A DNA stretch of 64,000 bases from Streptomyces sp. NRRL S-1022 (lineage in GTDB: Bacteria; Actinomycetota; Actinomycetes; Streptomycetales; Streptomycetaceae). Where the stretch lies: contig NZ_JOIU01000015.1 of the NCBI RefSeq assembly GCF_000720135.1, positions 1-64,000 on the forward strand. Reading direction: 5' to 3'. Under the pieces are notes generated by a model. The model was not told the origin of the DNA. It saw only the letters and a program-made list of their open reading frames with translations, and ran no database searches. Shown piece after piece: positions 38,963 through 48,345 of this stretch; the stretch's first letter is position 1, and every line of letters starts with the position of its first letter. A program made the translations under genes and the position numbers.

Positions 38963-39703
38963 TCAGGACCAGCGGCCGGTACGGCCCAGCAGCAGGGCCG
39001 CGGCGGCGGTGCCGGCGGTGGATGTGCGCAGGACGGTCGGACCGAGGACGTAGGGCCGCGCACCCGCCTCCGCGAAGAGCGCCAACTCCTCCGGGGAGAC
39101 GCCGCCTTCGGGACCGACGACCAGCACGATCTCTCCCTCGGCGGGCAGTTCGGCGGTGGCCAGGCGCGCGTCGCCGCTCTCGTGGAGCACGGCGGCGAAG
39201 TCCGCCCGGGCGAGCAGCGCGCCCACCTGCTTGCTCGTCGCCGCGTCCGCGACCTCGGGGAAGCGAACCCGGCGGGACTGCTTGCCGGCCTCCCGGGCGG
39301 TGGCCCGCCATTTACCGAGGGCCTTCAGCCCGCGCTCGCCCTTCCACTGGGTGATGCAGCGCGACGCCTGCCACGGCACGATCGCGTCGACGCCGACCTC
39401 GGTCATCGTCTCGACGGCCAGTTCGCCGCGGTCGCCCTTGGGCAGGGCCTGGACGACGGTGATGCGCGGGCTGGCCGGCGGCTCCTCGTGCACGGACGCC
39501 AGGCCCGTGACGACCAGCCGGTCCTTGCCCTCGGCGGCCTTGACGACGCCCTCGGCCCAGCGTCCGCGCCCGTCGGTGAGGACCACGTCCTCGCCGGGCC
39601 GCAGCCGCTTCACGGACACGGCGTGCCGTCCCTCGGGGCCGTCGAGCACGAACTCGGGCCCGGTCGGGTCGAGCTGCTCGACGACGAAGACGGGCGCGGT
39701 CAT
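38963..39703 (-). CDS. rsmE: 16S rRNA (uracil-1498-N3)-methyltransferase
   Basis: SPOUT methyltransferase of 246 aa that methylates U1498 of 16S rRNA. The PUA-like N-terminal domain is at 1-70. The knot contains VVGPEGGVSPEE (SAM binding) and VLGPTVLRTSTAG. ATG 39703 overlaps the stop of the preceding gene (ATGA). In many actinobacteria it sits with dnaJ and hrcA, as here. Confidence 0.95.
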   Translation of the reverse strand: MTAPVFVVEQLDPTGPEFVLDGPEGRHAVSVKRLRPGEDVVLTDGRGRWAEGVVKAAEGKDRLVVTGLASVHEEPPASPRITVVQALPKGDRGELAVETMTEVGVDAIVPWQASRCITQWKGERGLKALGKWRATAREAGKQSRRVRFPEVADAATSKQVGALLARADFAAVLHESGDARLATAELPAEGEIVLVVGPEGGVSPEELALFAEAGARPYVLGPTVLRTSTAGTAAAALLLGRTGRWS

Positions 39704-40830
39704 CGCGGGTCACCTCCGGCTCGCCGCGGGTCCGACAACGCTGTCCCGGCTTCGGCGAGTTCGGCCACCAGCACCTCCACCAGCCGTCCGGCGGGCAGTT
39801 CCCGGGCCATCCGGTGGCCCTGCCCCGCCCACAGCGCCATGCCCTGCGCGTCCCCGGCCTTGGCGGCGGCCTTGCGCAGCGGGGAGGTGAGGTGGTGGAC
39901 CTCCGGGTAGGCGGCGGGGGCGTACGGGCCGTGCTCGCGCAGGAAGCGGTTGACCAGTCCGCGGGCCGGGCGGCCGGAGAAGGCGCGGGTCAGTTCGGTG
40001 CGCGCGAACAGGGGGTTCGTCAGCGCCTGTTTGTGCAGGGCGTGCGCGCCGGACTCCGGGGTGGCGAGGAAGGCGGTGCCCAGCTGGGCCGCGCTCGCGC
40101 CCGCCGCGAGGACGGCCGCGATCTGGCTGCCCCGCATGATGCCGCCGGCGGCGACGACCGGGATGCGGACGGCCTCCCGGACCTGCGCGACCAGCGCCAG
40201 CAGTCCGATGCCGGAGCCGTCGTTCTCCGGGAGGTCCCGGTGGCTGCCCTGGTGTCCGCCGGCCTCCACGCCCTGGGCGATCACCGCGTCCGCGCCGGCC
40301 TGCTCGACCGCGCGGGCCTCCTCGGCGGTGGTGGCGGTGACCAGGGTGAGGGTCCCCGCCCGGCGGAAGGTGTCGAGCACCTCCCGGGCCGGCACGCCGA
40401 AGTGGAAGGAGACCACCGGCACCGGGTTGTCGAGGAGGACGGCGAGCTTGGCGTCGTAGCCGTCGTCCCGGCCGCTGTCCGGGTCGCCCAGCTCGGTCTC
40501 GTACCAGGCGGCCTCGCCGGCCAGCTGGTGCGCGTACACCTCCACCGCGCCGGAGGGGGGCACGGCGCCGGCGGCTCCGGTGGAGCCGGTGCTCGCACCG
40601 GGGTACTCCGGCTGCGGCATGAACACGTTCACGCCGAAGGGCCGGTTCGTGAGCCCCCGCAGCTGCTTGATGTCCTGGTACATGCCGTCGGCGGTCTTGT
40701 ACCCGGCGGCGAGGAACCCGAGGCCGCCGGCCTCGGAGACGGCGGCGGCGAGCTGCGGGACGGAGACACCGCCCGCCATGGGGGCCTGCACGATCGGGTG
40801 GGGAAGGAGATCGGTCAGCGCGGAGGACAT
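39700..40830 (-). CDS. Nitronate monooxygenase-family flavoprotein
   Basis: FMN-dependent TIM barrel of 376 aa. HPIVQAPMAGGVSVP opens the barrel. The family pattern AQGVEAGGHQGSH contains the proposed catalytic His, and VVAAGGIMRGSQIAAVLAAGA binds phosphate. Such enzymes oxidise nitronates such as propionate-3-nitronate or act as 2-nitropropane dioxygenases. It lies between dnaJ2 and rsmE and overlaps rsmE by 4 bp. Confidence 0.9.
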   Translation of the reverse strand: MSSALTDLLPHPIVQAPMAGGVSVPQLAAAVSEAGGLGFLAAGYKTADGMYQDIKQLRGLTNRPFGVNVFMPQPEYPGASTGSTGAAGAVPPSGAVEVYAHQLAGEAAWYETELGDPDSGRDDGYDAKLAVLLDNPVPVVSFHFGVPAREVLDTFRRAGTLTLVTATTAEEARAVEQAGADAVIAQGVEAGGHQGSHRDLPENDGSGIGLLALVAQVREAVRIPVVAAGGIMRGSQIAAVLAAGASAAQLGTAFLATPESGAHALHKQALTNPLFARTELTRAFSGRPARGLVNRFLREHGPYAPAAYPEVHHLTSPLRKAAAKAGDAQGMALWAGQGHRMARELPAGRLVEVLVAELAEAGTALSDPRRAGGDPR

Positions 40831-40963
40831 GACCGCATGTTGTCACGTCCTCCGAACAAGTCCGAATCCGGGCGCCCCGGCCCAGGACACCGGCACGGAG
40901 GGCACCGGAGCACCCCGCACACCCGGTTCCAGCACGCCTGCCCGGGGGCGCCCGCGGCCCGCG

Positions 40964-42100
40964 TCAGCGGCCGTTGAAAGCGTCCTTCAGCCGGGAGAAC
41001 AACCCCTGCTGGCCCGGCTGGAACTGGCCCTGCGGGCGTTCCTCGCCGCGGAGTTTGGCCAGCTCGCGCAGGAGTCGTTCCTGCTCGGGGTCCAGCTTGG
41101 TCGGCGTGGTCACCTCGACGTGCACGATCAGGTCGCCCCGGCCACCGCCGCGCAGATGCGTGACACCCCGGTTGTGCAGCGGGATCGACTGGCCGGACTG
41201 GGTGCCGGGCCGGATGTCGACCTCCTCCATGCCGTCCAGCGTCTCCAGCGGCACCTTCGTGCCGAGGGCCGCCGCCGTCATCGGGATCGTGACCGTGCAG
41301 TGCAGGTCGTCGCCGCGCCGCTGGAACATGGGGTGCGGCAGCTCGTGGATCTCGACGTACAGGTCGCCGGCCGGACCGCCGCCGGGGCCGACCTCGCCCT
41401 CGCCGGCGAGCTGGATCCGCGTGCCGTTGTCCACACCGGCCGGGATCTTCACGGTGAGCGTGCGGCGGGAGCGGACCCGGCCGTCGCCGGCGCACTCCGG
41501 GCACGGGGTGGGCACGACCGTGCCGAAGCCCTGGCACTGGGGGCAGGGACGCGAGGTCATGACCTGGCCCAGGAAGGACCGGGTGACCTGGGAGACCTCA
41601 CCGCGGCCGCGGCACATGTCACACGTCTGCGCGGACGTCCCCGGGGCCGCGCCCTCACCGTTGCAGGTGTTGCAGACGACCGCGGTGTCGACCTGGATGT
41701 CCTTGGTCGTCCCGAAGGCCGCCTCGTCCAGCTCGATCTCGATCCGGATCATCGCGTCCTGGCCGCGGCGGGTGCGCGAGCGCGGCCCGCGCTGCGACGC
41801 CGTGCCGAAGAACGCGTCCATGATGTCGGAGAAGTTCCCGAAGCCGCCGGCGCCGAAGCCGCCCGCGCCCGCGCCGCCCGACTGGGAGAGCGGGTCGCCG
41901 CCGAGGTCGTAGACCTGCTTCTTCTGCGGGTCCGACAGCACCTCGTAAGCGGCGTTGATCTCCTTGAACCGCTCCTGGGTCTTCGGGTCGGGGTTGACGT
42001 CCGGGTGCAGCTCGCGCGCGAGCCGGCGGAACGCCTTCTTGATCTCATCCTGCGACGCGTCGCGGCGCACGCCGAGAACGGCGTAGTAGTCCGTGGCCAC
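40964..42100 (-). CDS. dnaJ: Molecular chaperone DnaJ (DnaJ2)
   Basis: Hsp40 co-chaperone of 378 aa. J domain at 1-70 with the HPD motif (ELHPDVNPD). A Gly/Phe-rich linker follows, then the zinc domain with four CxxCxGxG-type repeats (CNTCNGEG, CDMCRGRG, CPQCQGFG, CPECAGDG), and C-terminal substrate domains. It directly follows hrcA with no gap, the second dnaJ arrangement of streptomycetes under HrcA control. Confidence 0.97.
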   Translation of the reverse strand: MATDYYAVLGVRRDASQDEIKKAFRRLARELHPDVNPDPKTQERFKEINAAYEVLSDPQKKQVYDLGGDPLSQSGGAGAGGFGAGGFGNFSDIMDAFFGTASQRGPRSRTRRGQDAMIRIEIELDEAAFGTTKDIQVDTAVVCNTCNGEGAAPGTSAQTCDMCRGRGEVSQVTRSFLGQVMTSRPCPQCQGFGTVVPTPCPECAGDGRVRSRRTLTVKIPAGVDNGTRIQLAGEGEVGPGGGPAGDLYVEIHELPHPMFQRRGDDLHCTVTIPMTAAALGTKVPLETLDGMEEVDIRPGTQSGQSIPLHNRGVTHLRGGGRGDLIVHVEVTTPTKLDPEQERLLRELAKLRGEERPQGQFQPGQQGLFSRLKDAFNGR

Positions 42101-43117
42101 TTACGACTCCGCCAGGATCTGTCCGACGTACCGTGCCACTGCGCGTACCGCTCCCATCGTTCCCGGGTAGTCCATGCGGGTCGGTCCGACCACGCCGAGC
42201 TTGGCAACCGCCTCGCCGCCCGAACCGTAGCCGACCGACACGACGGAGGTGGAGTTGAGTCCCTCGTGGGCGTTCTCGTGGCCGATCCGCACGGTCACGC
42301 CCGGTTCCTTCGCCTCGCCGAGGAGCTTGAGGAGCACGACCTGCTCCTCAAGGGCCTCCAGGACGGGCCGGATGGTGAGGGGGAAGTCATGTCCGAAGCG
42401 GGTGAGATTGGCGGTACCGCCGATCATCAGCCGCTCCTCGTTCTCTTCCACCAGTGTCTCCAGCAGGGTGGAGAGCACCGTGGAGACCGTACCGCGGTCC
42501 TCCGGCTCGAAGGCGTCCGGGAGGTCCTCGACCAGCTTCGGCACATCGGCGAAGCGACGGCCCGCGACCCGGCTGTTGAGCCGCGCCCTGAGATCCGCCA
42601 GCGCGGTCTCGCCGAACGGCGCCGGGCAGTCGACCATGCGCTGCTCGACCCGTCCGGTGTCCGTGATCAGCACGAGCATCACACGGGCGGGAGCAAGCGA
42701 GAGCAGCTCCACGTGCCGGACGGTGGACCGGGTCAGCGACGGGTACTGCACCACGGCGACCTGCCGGGTCAGCTGCGCGAGCAGCCGCACCGTCCGCGCC
42801 ACGACGTCGTCGAGGTCGACGGCGCCCTCCAGGAAGTTCTGGATGGCCCGCCGCTCGGGCCCGGTCATCGGCTTGACGCCCGCGAGCTTGTCCACGAACA
42901 GCCGGTAGCCCTTGTCGGTGGGGATCCGCCCGGCGCTGGTGTGCGGCTGGGCGATGTACCCCTCGTCCTCCAGGGCCGCCATGTCGTTGCGGACGGTCGC
43001 CGGGGAGACCCCGAGGTTGTGCCGCTCGGTCAGGGCCTTCGACCCGACCGGCTCCTCGGTGCCGACATAGTCCTGGACGATGGCGCGGAGTACCTGAAGC
43101 CTGCGTTCACTCAGCAT
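42101..43117 (-). CDS. hrcA: Heat-inducible repressor HrcA
   Basis: CIRCE-binding repressor of 338 aa. The winged helix at 1-80 includes [15 protein letters not shown] and [20 protein letters not shown]. The GAF-like and insert domains follow to [25 protein letters not shown] 43117 has GGGAGGTG upstream. Its TAA abuts the dnaJ GTG, and a CIRCE element lies 51 bp upstream, indicating autoregulation. Confidence 0.97.
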   Translation of the reverse strand: MLSERRLQVLRAIVQDYVGTEEPVGSKALTERHNLGVSPATVRNDMAALEDEGYIAQPHTSAGRIPTDKGYRLFVDKLAGVKPMTGPERRAIQNFLEGAVDLDDVVARTVRLLAQLTRQVAVVQYPSLTRSTVRHVELLSLAPARVMLVLITDTGRVEQRMVDCPAPFGETALADLRARLNSRVAGRRFADVPKLVEDLPDAFEPEDRGTVSTVLSTLLETLVEENEERLMIGGTANLTRFGHDFPLTIRPVLEALEEQVVLLKLLGEAKEPGVTVRIGHENAHEGLNSTSVVSVGYGSGGEAVAKLGVVGPTRMDYPGTMGAVRAVARYVGQILAES

Positions 43118-43167
43118 TCGCGCGCACCTCCCGCATGTCGTCCCCATCGTCCCTTCGGGTGATCGGC

Positions 43168-43194
43168 CTGGCACTCTTCGCATGCGAGTGCCAA
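43168..43194 (-). promoter_or_regulatory. CIRCE operator
   Basis: Inverted repeat CTGGCACTC-N9-GAGTGCCAA, matching the HrcA target TTAGCACTC-N9-GAGTGCTAA with small end changes. It lies between the hrcA start and its likely promoter, where bound HrcA would block hrcA-dnaJ2 transcription. Confidence 0.93.
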
Positions 43195-43207
43195 CGTTCC
43201 CCCGCCC

Positions 43208-43238
43208 AGTGTAAGGCTGTCGGGTGCACACCGGGCAA
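43208..43238 (-). promoter_or_regulatory. Candidate hrcA promoter
   Basis: Minus-strand TTGCCC (43233-43238) and TACACT (43208-43213) spaced by 19 bp. The predicted start falls near 43201, immediately before the CIRCE element. Spacing is long, so this is tentative. Confidence 0.4.
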
Positions 43239-43279
43239 GGCCGGACCCCGGCGCGGGTCGTACCGCTAGCGTCGCCGGT

Positions 43280-44002
43280 ATGAGCGTGACTTGGGAAGAG
43301 CTGGGGTGGGAACGGCTGACCGCGAGGGTGGGGCGGTGCCGGCTGCCCGGCTGGGACTGCACGGCGGGACTGGTCCTCGGGGAGGGGACCGCGCTCCTCG
43401 TGGACGCCGGGTCGAGCCTGGCGGAGGGGGTCCGGCTGCGCGCGGCGGCCGAGGAGCTGGCGGGCGGCCGTGTGACCCATCTCGCGCTCACCCACCCCCA
43501 TTTCGACCACGTCTTCGGCGCGTCCGCGTTCGCCGGGGCGGAGGTGTTCGCGGCGGTGGGCCTGGACGCGGCCCTGGCGTCCGAGCGCGAGGAGCTGCGC
43601 CTGGACGCGGTAAGGAACGGGCTGCCGGTGGCGGACGCGGACCAGGCGGTGGACGCGCTCCTCCCGCCCGGCCACCTGGTCTCCGGCGAGTGGACCCTCG
43701 GCCTCGGCGGCGGCCGGCAGGCACTGCTGGCCAACGTGGGTCCCGGCCACACGGCGTACGACCTCGCGGTCCTGGTGCCGGGCGATCCGGAGGTGGTGTT
43801 CTGCGGCGACCTGGTGGAGGAGTCCGGCGAGCCCCAGGCCGGCCCGGACGCGGTCCCGGCCCGCTGGCCGGACGCCCTCGACCGGCTGCTGGCCCTCGGC
43901 GGCGAGGACGCGTTGTACGTGCCCGGTCACGGAGCGGTCGTGGACGCGGGGTTCGTCCGCCGCCAACGGGACGCCCTGGCAACACGGTTCGGCGTGATCT
44001 GA
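43280..44002 (+). CDS. MBL-fold metallo-hydrolase
   Basis: Beta-lactamase-fold hydrolase of 240 aa. The metal motif is [11 protein letters not shown] (HxHxDH) near residue 73, with further ligands in GPGHTAYD and FCGDLVEE, and a C-terminal [12 protein letters not shown] 43280 has no clear ribosome site, so the mRNA may be nearly leaderless. It is divergent from hrcA. Substrate unknown; quinone/thioester-hydrolase-like by shape. Confidence 0.9.
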   Translation: MSVTWEELGWERLTARVGRCRLPGWDCTAGLVLGEGTALLVDAGSSLAEGVRLRAAAEELAGGRVTHLALTHPHFDHVFGASAFAGAEVFAAVGLDAALASEREELRLDAVRNGLPVADADQAVDALLPPGHLVSGEWTLGLGGGRQALLANVGPGHTAYDLAVLVPGDPEVVFCGDLVEESGEPQAGPDAVPARWPDALDRLLALGGEDALYVPGHGAVVDAGFVRRQRDALATRFGVI

Positions 44003-44070
44003 GCGCCCGTTCCCGGCCTCCCCCGGCGTGTCGTACGCCCCCGCGCGCGGCTTCTCCTATCGTCATCCGA

Positions 44071-44886
44071 ATGCGCCAGTACTCCGCCGACCTGACTCCT
44101 CCGTGGAAGAAGCCGAAGCGAGCGCCGGAGGTTCCGGCCGAGCCGGGCCTGGTGGTGGAGGAGCCCGGCACCGGGTTCTGCGGGGCGGTGATCGGCTGCG
44201 AGGCCGGCACGGTGACCCTGGAGGACCGGTTCGGCAAGCACCGCGTGTTCCCGCTGGAGCCGCGCGGCTTCCTGCTGGAGGGCAGGGTGGTGACGCTGGT
44301 CCGGCCGTCCTCCCCGGCGCCGGTACGGCCCGCCCGCACGGCCTCCGGCTCGGTCGCCGTCCCCCGGGCACGCGCGCGCGTGGCCCGCGCCGGCCGTATC
44401 TACGTGGAGGGCCGGCACGACGCCGAGCTGGTCGAGAAGGTGTGGGGCGACGACCTGCGCATCGAGGGCGTGGTCGTGGAGTACCTGGGGGGCGTGGACG
44501 ACCTGCCGGCGATCGTCTCCGACTTCGCCCCGGGTCCCGACGCCCGCCTGGGCGTCCTGGTGGACCACCTGCTGCCCGGCACGAAGGAGTGGCGCATCGC
44601 GGAGTCGGTGACCAGCGAGCACGCGCTGGTCGTCGGCCACCCGTTCATCGACATCTGGCAGGCGGTGAAACCGGCGTCACTGGGCATCCCGGCGTGGCCG
44701 GCGGTGCCGAAGGGGCAGGACTGGAAGACAGGGGTGTGCCGGGCCCTGGGCTGGCCGGCGGAGAACACCGGCGCGGTGTGGCAGGCGATCCTGCAGCGGG
44801 TGGGGTCCTACAAGGACCTGGAGCCGGAGCTGCTGGGGCGCGTGGAGGAGCTGATCGACTTCGTCACGGGCGACGCCGGGGCCTGA
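44071..44886 (+). CDS. DUF3097-family protein with TOPRIM-like segment
   Basis: Actinobacterial conserved protein of 271 aa, unknown function. Residues about 1-85 form a beta-rich N-terminal domain. After an Arg/Ala linker, IYVEGRHDAELVEKVWGDDLR, VEYLGGVDDLP and RLGVLVDHLLPGTKE resemble the EGxxD...DxD order of TOPRIM nucleotidyl-transfer folds. The C-terminal part (HPFIDIWQAVKPASLGI...) is specific to the family. ATG 44071 is chosen because homology starts there. It is separated from the MBL gene by 68 bp. Confidence 0.88.
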   Translation: MRQYSADLTPPWKKPKRAPEVPAEPGLVVEEPGTGFCGAVIGCEAGTVTLEDRFGKHRVFPLEPRGFLLEGRVVTLVRPSSPAPVRPARTASGSVAVPRARARVARAGRIYVEGRHDAELVEKVWGDDLRIEGVVVEYLGGVDDLPAIVSDFAPGPDARLGVLVDHLLPGTKEWRIAESVTSEHALVVGHPFIDIWQAVKPASLGIPAWPAVPKGQDWKTGVCRALGWPAENTGAVWQAILQRVGSYKDLEPELLGRVEELIDFVTGDAGA

Positions 44887-45017
44887 CGGCCGGACCCGGT
44901 GATCCGCGAGCGGAGCGGCCGGGACCGCAACCGATAGTCCACGCCGCCGCGCGCCTGTCCCCGCGCCTTTCCGACGCGCGGTCAAGCGGAATCGACCTCG
45001 GTACCCGAATGCGGCGG

Positions 45018-45050
45018 ACCGGTCCCGCGATCATCGGGCGGGGACCCGGT
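45018..45050. terminator. Bidirectional hairpin between DUF3097 and hemW
   Basis: Inverted repeat ACCGGTCCCGC (45018-45028) / GCGGGGACCCGGT (45038-45050), a long G+C stem with one bulge, between two convergent genes. It could end both transcripts. There is no U tract. Confidence 0.5.
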
Positions 45051-45081
45051 GGCTCCTTCACCCTCGACGGCACGCCCCGGA

Positions 45082-46314
45082 TCAGTCCACCAGGTCCCGC
45101 ACCACCGCGTCCGCCAGCAGCCGCCCCCGCAGGGTCAGCGCGGCGCGCCCCTCCTCGTACGGGCCCTCCTCAAGGAGTCCGTCCGCGAGCGCGCGCCGGG
45201 AGGCCGCGAGCCCCTCCTCCTTCAGCAGGGACAGCGGAACCCCCTCACGCAACCGCAGCTCCAGCAGGATGCGCTCCACCCGCCGGTCCTCGTCGGACAG
45301 CAGTTCCCGGCCCGCGCCCGGGGAGCGGCCGGAGGCCAGGGCCGCCGCGTACGCGCCCGGGTGCTTGACGTTCCACCAGCGGACCCCGCCCACGTGCGAG
45401 TGGGCCCCGGGGCCCGCGCCCCACCAGTCGGCGCCGCGCCAGTACAGCTCGTTGTGCAGGCAGCGGCCCGCCTCGGAGGTGGCCCAGTTGGAGACCTCGT
45501 ACCAGTCGAAGCCCGCCTCGCCCAGCATCTCCTCGGCGATCAGGTACCGGTCGGCGTGCGCGTCGTCGTCCGTCATCGGGACCTCGCCCCGGCGGATCCG
45601 GCGGGCCAGCTGGGTGCCCTCCTCGACGATGAGCGCGTAGGCGCTGATGTGGTCGGGGCCGGCGCCGAGGGCGGCCGCCAGGGACGCCCGCCAGTCGTCG
45701 TCGCTCTCCCCCGGCGTGCCGTAGATCAGGTCAAGGTTGACGTGCTCGAAGCCCGCCGCCCGCGCCTCCGCGACGCAACGCTCGGGGCGGCCGGGGGTGT
45801 GGGTCCGGTCGAGCACGCGCAGCACGTGCTGCCGCGCGCTCTGCATGCCGAAGGAGATCCGGTTGAAGCCGCCCTCGCGGAGGGTGGCGAGGTAGGCGGG
45901 GTCGACGGACTCCGGGTTCGCCTCGGTGGTGATCTCCGCGTCCGGCGCGAGACCGAACTCGGCGCGGATCACCCCCAGCATCCGTACGAGGTCCTCGGCG
46001 GCCAGCAGGGTCGGCGTACCGCCGCCGACGAAGACCGTGCGGACCTCGCGCGGGTCGTCGCCCAGCACCTTGCGCGCCAGCCGGACCTCGTCGGCCAGCG
46101 TGTCGGCGTAGTTGTCCCGGGAGGCCAGCACACCGCCCGTGCCGCGCAGCTCGGTCGCGGTGTAGGTGTTGAAGTCGCAGTAGCCGCAGCGGGTCGCGCA
46201 GTACGGGACGTGCAGGTAGAAACCGAGCGGGCGGCCTGCGGCCCCGGCGAGCGCGTGCGCGGGCAGCGCGCCGTCGGCGGGGACGGGCTCGCCGTCGGGG
46301 AGTGCGGAAGGCAT
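45082..46314 (-). CDS. hemW: Radical SAM protein HemW (HemN-like)
   Basis: Radical SAM enzyme of 410 aa. The cluster motif is CATRCGYC with a nearby Phe (DFNTY), giving the CxxxCxxC triad. GGGTPTLL and FGMQS match HemW. The C-terminal HemN_C domain covers about 300-390. HemW proteins bind and deliver heme, and are not true coproporphyrinogen oxidases because they lack the N-terminal trip-wire extension. It starts at ATG 46314. Confidence 0.94.
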   Translation of the reverse strand: MPSALPDGEPVPADGALPAHALAGAAGRPLGFYLHVPYCATRCGYCDFNTYTATELRGTGGVLASRDNYADTLADEVRLARKVLGDDPREVRTVFVGGGTPTLLAAEDLVRMLGVIRAEFGLAPDAEITTEANPESVDPAYLATLREGGFNRISFGMQSARQHVLRVLDRTHTPGRPERCVAEARAAGFEHVNLDLIYGTPGESDDDWRASLAAALGAGPDHISAYALIVEEGTQLARRIRRGEVPMTDDDAHADRYLIAEEMLGEAGFDWYEVSNWATSEAGRCLHNELYWRGADWWGAGPGAHSHVGGVRWWNVKHPGAYAAALASGRSPGAGRELLSDEDRRVERILLELRLREGVPLSLLKEEGLAASRRALADGLLEEGPYEEGRAALTLRGRLLADAVVRDLVD

Positions 46315-46340
46315 GCCCCCATTGTCCCGTACCGGTGGCG

Positions 46341-48167
46341 TTACTCCGCCTGGAGCACCAGCAGGGCCAGGTCGTCCTCGGGCAGGCCGCCGCCGAAGTC
46401 GTGGACCAGGCGGCGGATCCTTTCCGCGATCAGCTCGGCACTCAGCCCCGCGCAGCCGGACAGGGCGCGGGCGAGCCCGTCGCCGTCGTCGAACTGGCGG
46501 CTGCCGGAGCGTCGCTCGGTGACCCCGTCGGTGACGCACAGCAGGCTGTCGCCCGGCCGCAGCTCCAGGGTCTCGCTGGTGTACGTCTCGTCCTCCACGA
46601 CGCCGAGCAGTGTCTGCGGGCGGGCGGCGGTGCGCACGGTGCCGTCGGGGCCGAGGACGAGCGGCAGCGGGTGGCCGGCGGAGGCGAGGGTGCAGCGGAC
46701 CCCGCCGTCGTACGGCGTCAGCTCGCCGTAGAGCAGGGACAGGAACCGGGTCTGCGGGCCGTCGCCGGCGGCCATCGGCCGGCCGCCGGCGACCAGGGCG
46801 CGGGCGGCTGCGTCGGCGGCCTCGGTGGCGTCGTCCAGCAGGAGCTGGTTGAGGCGGTCCAGGACGTCGGCGACCCGGTAGCCCTCGCGGGCGAGGAGGC
46901 GCAGCCAGGGGCGGGCCAGACCGATCACCACGGCGGCCTCGGGGCCCTTGCCCTGGACGTCGCCGACGGCGAAGCACCAGCGGCCGTCGCCCGCCGGGAA
47001 CACGTCGTAGAAGTCGCCGCTCGGGCCGCCCTTGTCGCAGGGCTCGTAGACGAGGGCGCTGCGCACGCCGGGGATCTCGGCGACCGCGCCGGGCAGCAGG
47101 CCGCGCTGCAGGACGGCGCTGATGGTGACCTGGCGGGCGTACTGGCGGGCCGCGCCGATGGCGAGGGCGACCCGGCGGCCGAGGTCCTCCACCAGCCCGG
47201 TGACCTCGTCGGGGAAGCCGGCGATCCCGCACCGGCCGATGACCAGCGTGCCGAGCGGCCGGCCGCCTGCGATCAGCCGGTACGACAGCGCCGTCCCGTG
47301 GGCGCCCTGCGGGCCGAGGGCGTGGCCGGGCCAGGGGTAGGGCTCGGGGCCGGAGCGCGGCCCGTCCGGCGGGCACGGCGGCTCCTTCTCCAGGGCGCAC
47401 CGCAGTTCCTCGATGCGGGCCTCGCTGGCGTGCCAGACCCGGGCGGGGCCGCCGCAGACGCCGCCGCGTACGGTCGCCTCGTCCTCCAGCCACACCGCGC
47501 ACCAGTCGGCGAGCCGGGGCACGATCAGCTGGCCGGTGAGGGCCGCGACCAGGTTCTCGTCCAGCTGCCCGGCGAGCAGGTCGGAGGCCTCGGCGAGGAA
47601 GGACAGGGCGCCCCGGCCGAGCCAGTCCCGGTCGCCCTCGGCGCGCTGCGGCTGCGGGGCGAGGTTCTCGGCGATGCCCAGCGCGGGTTCCGGGCCGAGA
47701 CCGTCCAGGTCATCGCTGCCGCCCGGGGGCAGCCGGGCCCAGACGGTCTTGGCGCCGGCGCGGTAGGTGACGCCCCAGGACTCGGCGAGCGTGGCGACCA
47801 GGCGCAGGCCGCGCCCGTACTCGGGGGTGTCGTACGTACCCTCGCCACCCGTGGCGTCCCGCGGGGCCCGGGAGGGGTGCTGGTCGTGCACCTCGACCAC
47901 GAACGCGCCGGTCTGCTCCAGCCGCCACTCGACGTGCACCTCGGTACCGGCGTGCACGACGGCGTTGGTGACCAGCTCGCTGACGACGGCCATGACGTCG
48001 TCGGCGAGCCGGGCGGAGACACCGGGCGCCTCGGCCAGCGCGGCCCGCACCAGCGCCCGGGCCGAACCCGGGGCGAGGGGACTTCCGGGCAGCGTGGCCC
48101 GCCCCCGTGTCTCACCGGGGTGGGTGCCGCCGCTCTCCCGCTGCGTCGGTATGGCCGCCATGTCCAT
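46341..48167 (-). CDS. HATPase-GAF-SpoIIE phosphatase (RsbU/RsbW-like)
   Basis: Signalling protein of 608 aa with three domains. The HATPase_c anti-sigma-like domain is at about 25-140 (N box ELVTNAVVHA, G1 YGRGL). A GAF-like sensor is at about 190-345. The PP2C-type SpoIIE domain is at about 375-605 with metal motifs GGPSGDFYDVF, VGDVQGKGPEAA and EDDLALLVL. The combination points to partner switching that frees a sigma factor. ATG 48167 (MDMAAIP) is used. No partner gene is adjacent. Confidence 0.9.
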   Translation of the reverse strand: MDMAAIPTQRESGGTHPGETRGRATLPGSPLAPGSARALVRAALAEAPGVSARLADDVMAVVSELVTNAVVHAGTEVHVEWRLEQTGAFVVEVHDQHPSRAPRDATGGEGTYDTPEYGRGLRLVATLAESWGVTYRAGAKTVWARLPPGGSDDLDGLGPEPALGIAENLAPQPQRAEGDRDWLGRGALSFLAEASDLLAGQLDENLVAALTGQLIVPRLADWCAVWLEDEATVRGGVCGGPARVWHASEARIEELRCALEKEPPCPPDGPRSGPEPYPWPGHALGPQGAHGTALSYRLIAGGRPLGTLVIGRCGIAGFPDEVTGLVEDLGRRVALAIGAARQYARQVTISAVLQRGLLPGAVAEIPGVRSALVYEPCDKGGPSGDFYDVFPAGDGRWCFAVGDVQGKGPEAAVVIGLARPWLRLLAREGYRVADVLDRLNQLLLDDATEAADAAARALVAGGRPMAAGDGPQTRFLSLLYGELTPYDGGVRCTLASAGHPLPLVLGPDGTVRTAARPQTLLGVVEDETYTSETLELRPGDSLLCVTDGVTERRSGSRQFDDGDGLARALSGCAGLSAELIAERIRRLVHDFGGGLPEDDLALLVLQAE

Positions 48168-48345
48168 GCGGCCAGGGTGACAGACGGGAGGCACCCGTCA
48201 GCGTTGAGTTACCGAAGTGACCAGAAGAGGCAAACTTTCGGGCACCGGCGGGCACCAAAGGAGCGCGGGGAACCGTGTGACGCGCCACGGACGGCCCACG
48301 GCCGTCCATGGCCGCCCACGGTCCACGCGTCCCTCCGGATCCGCG

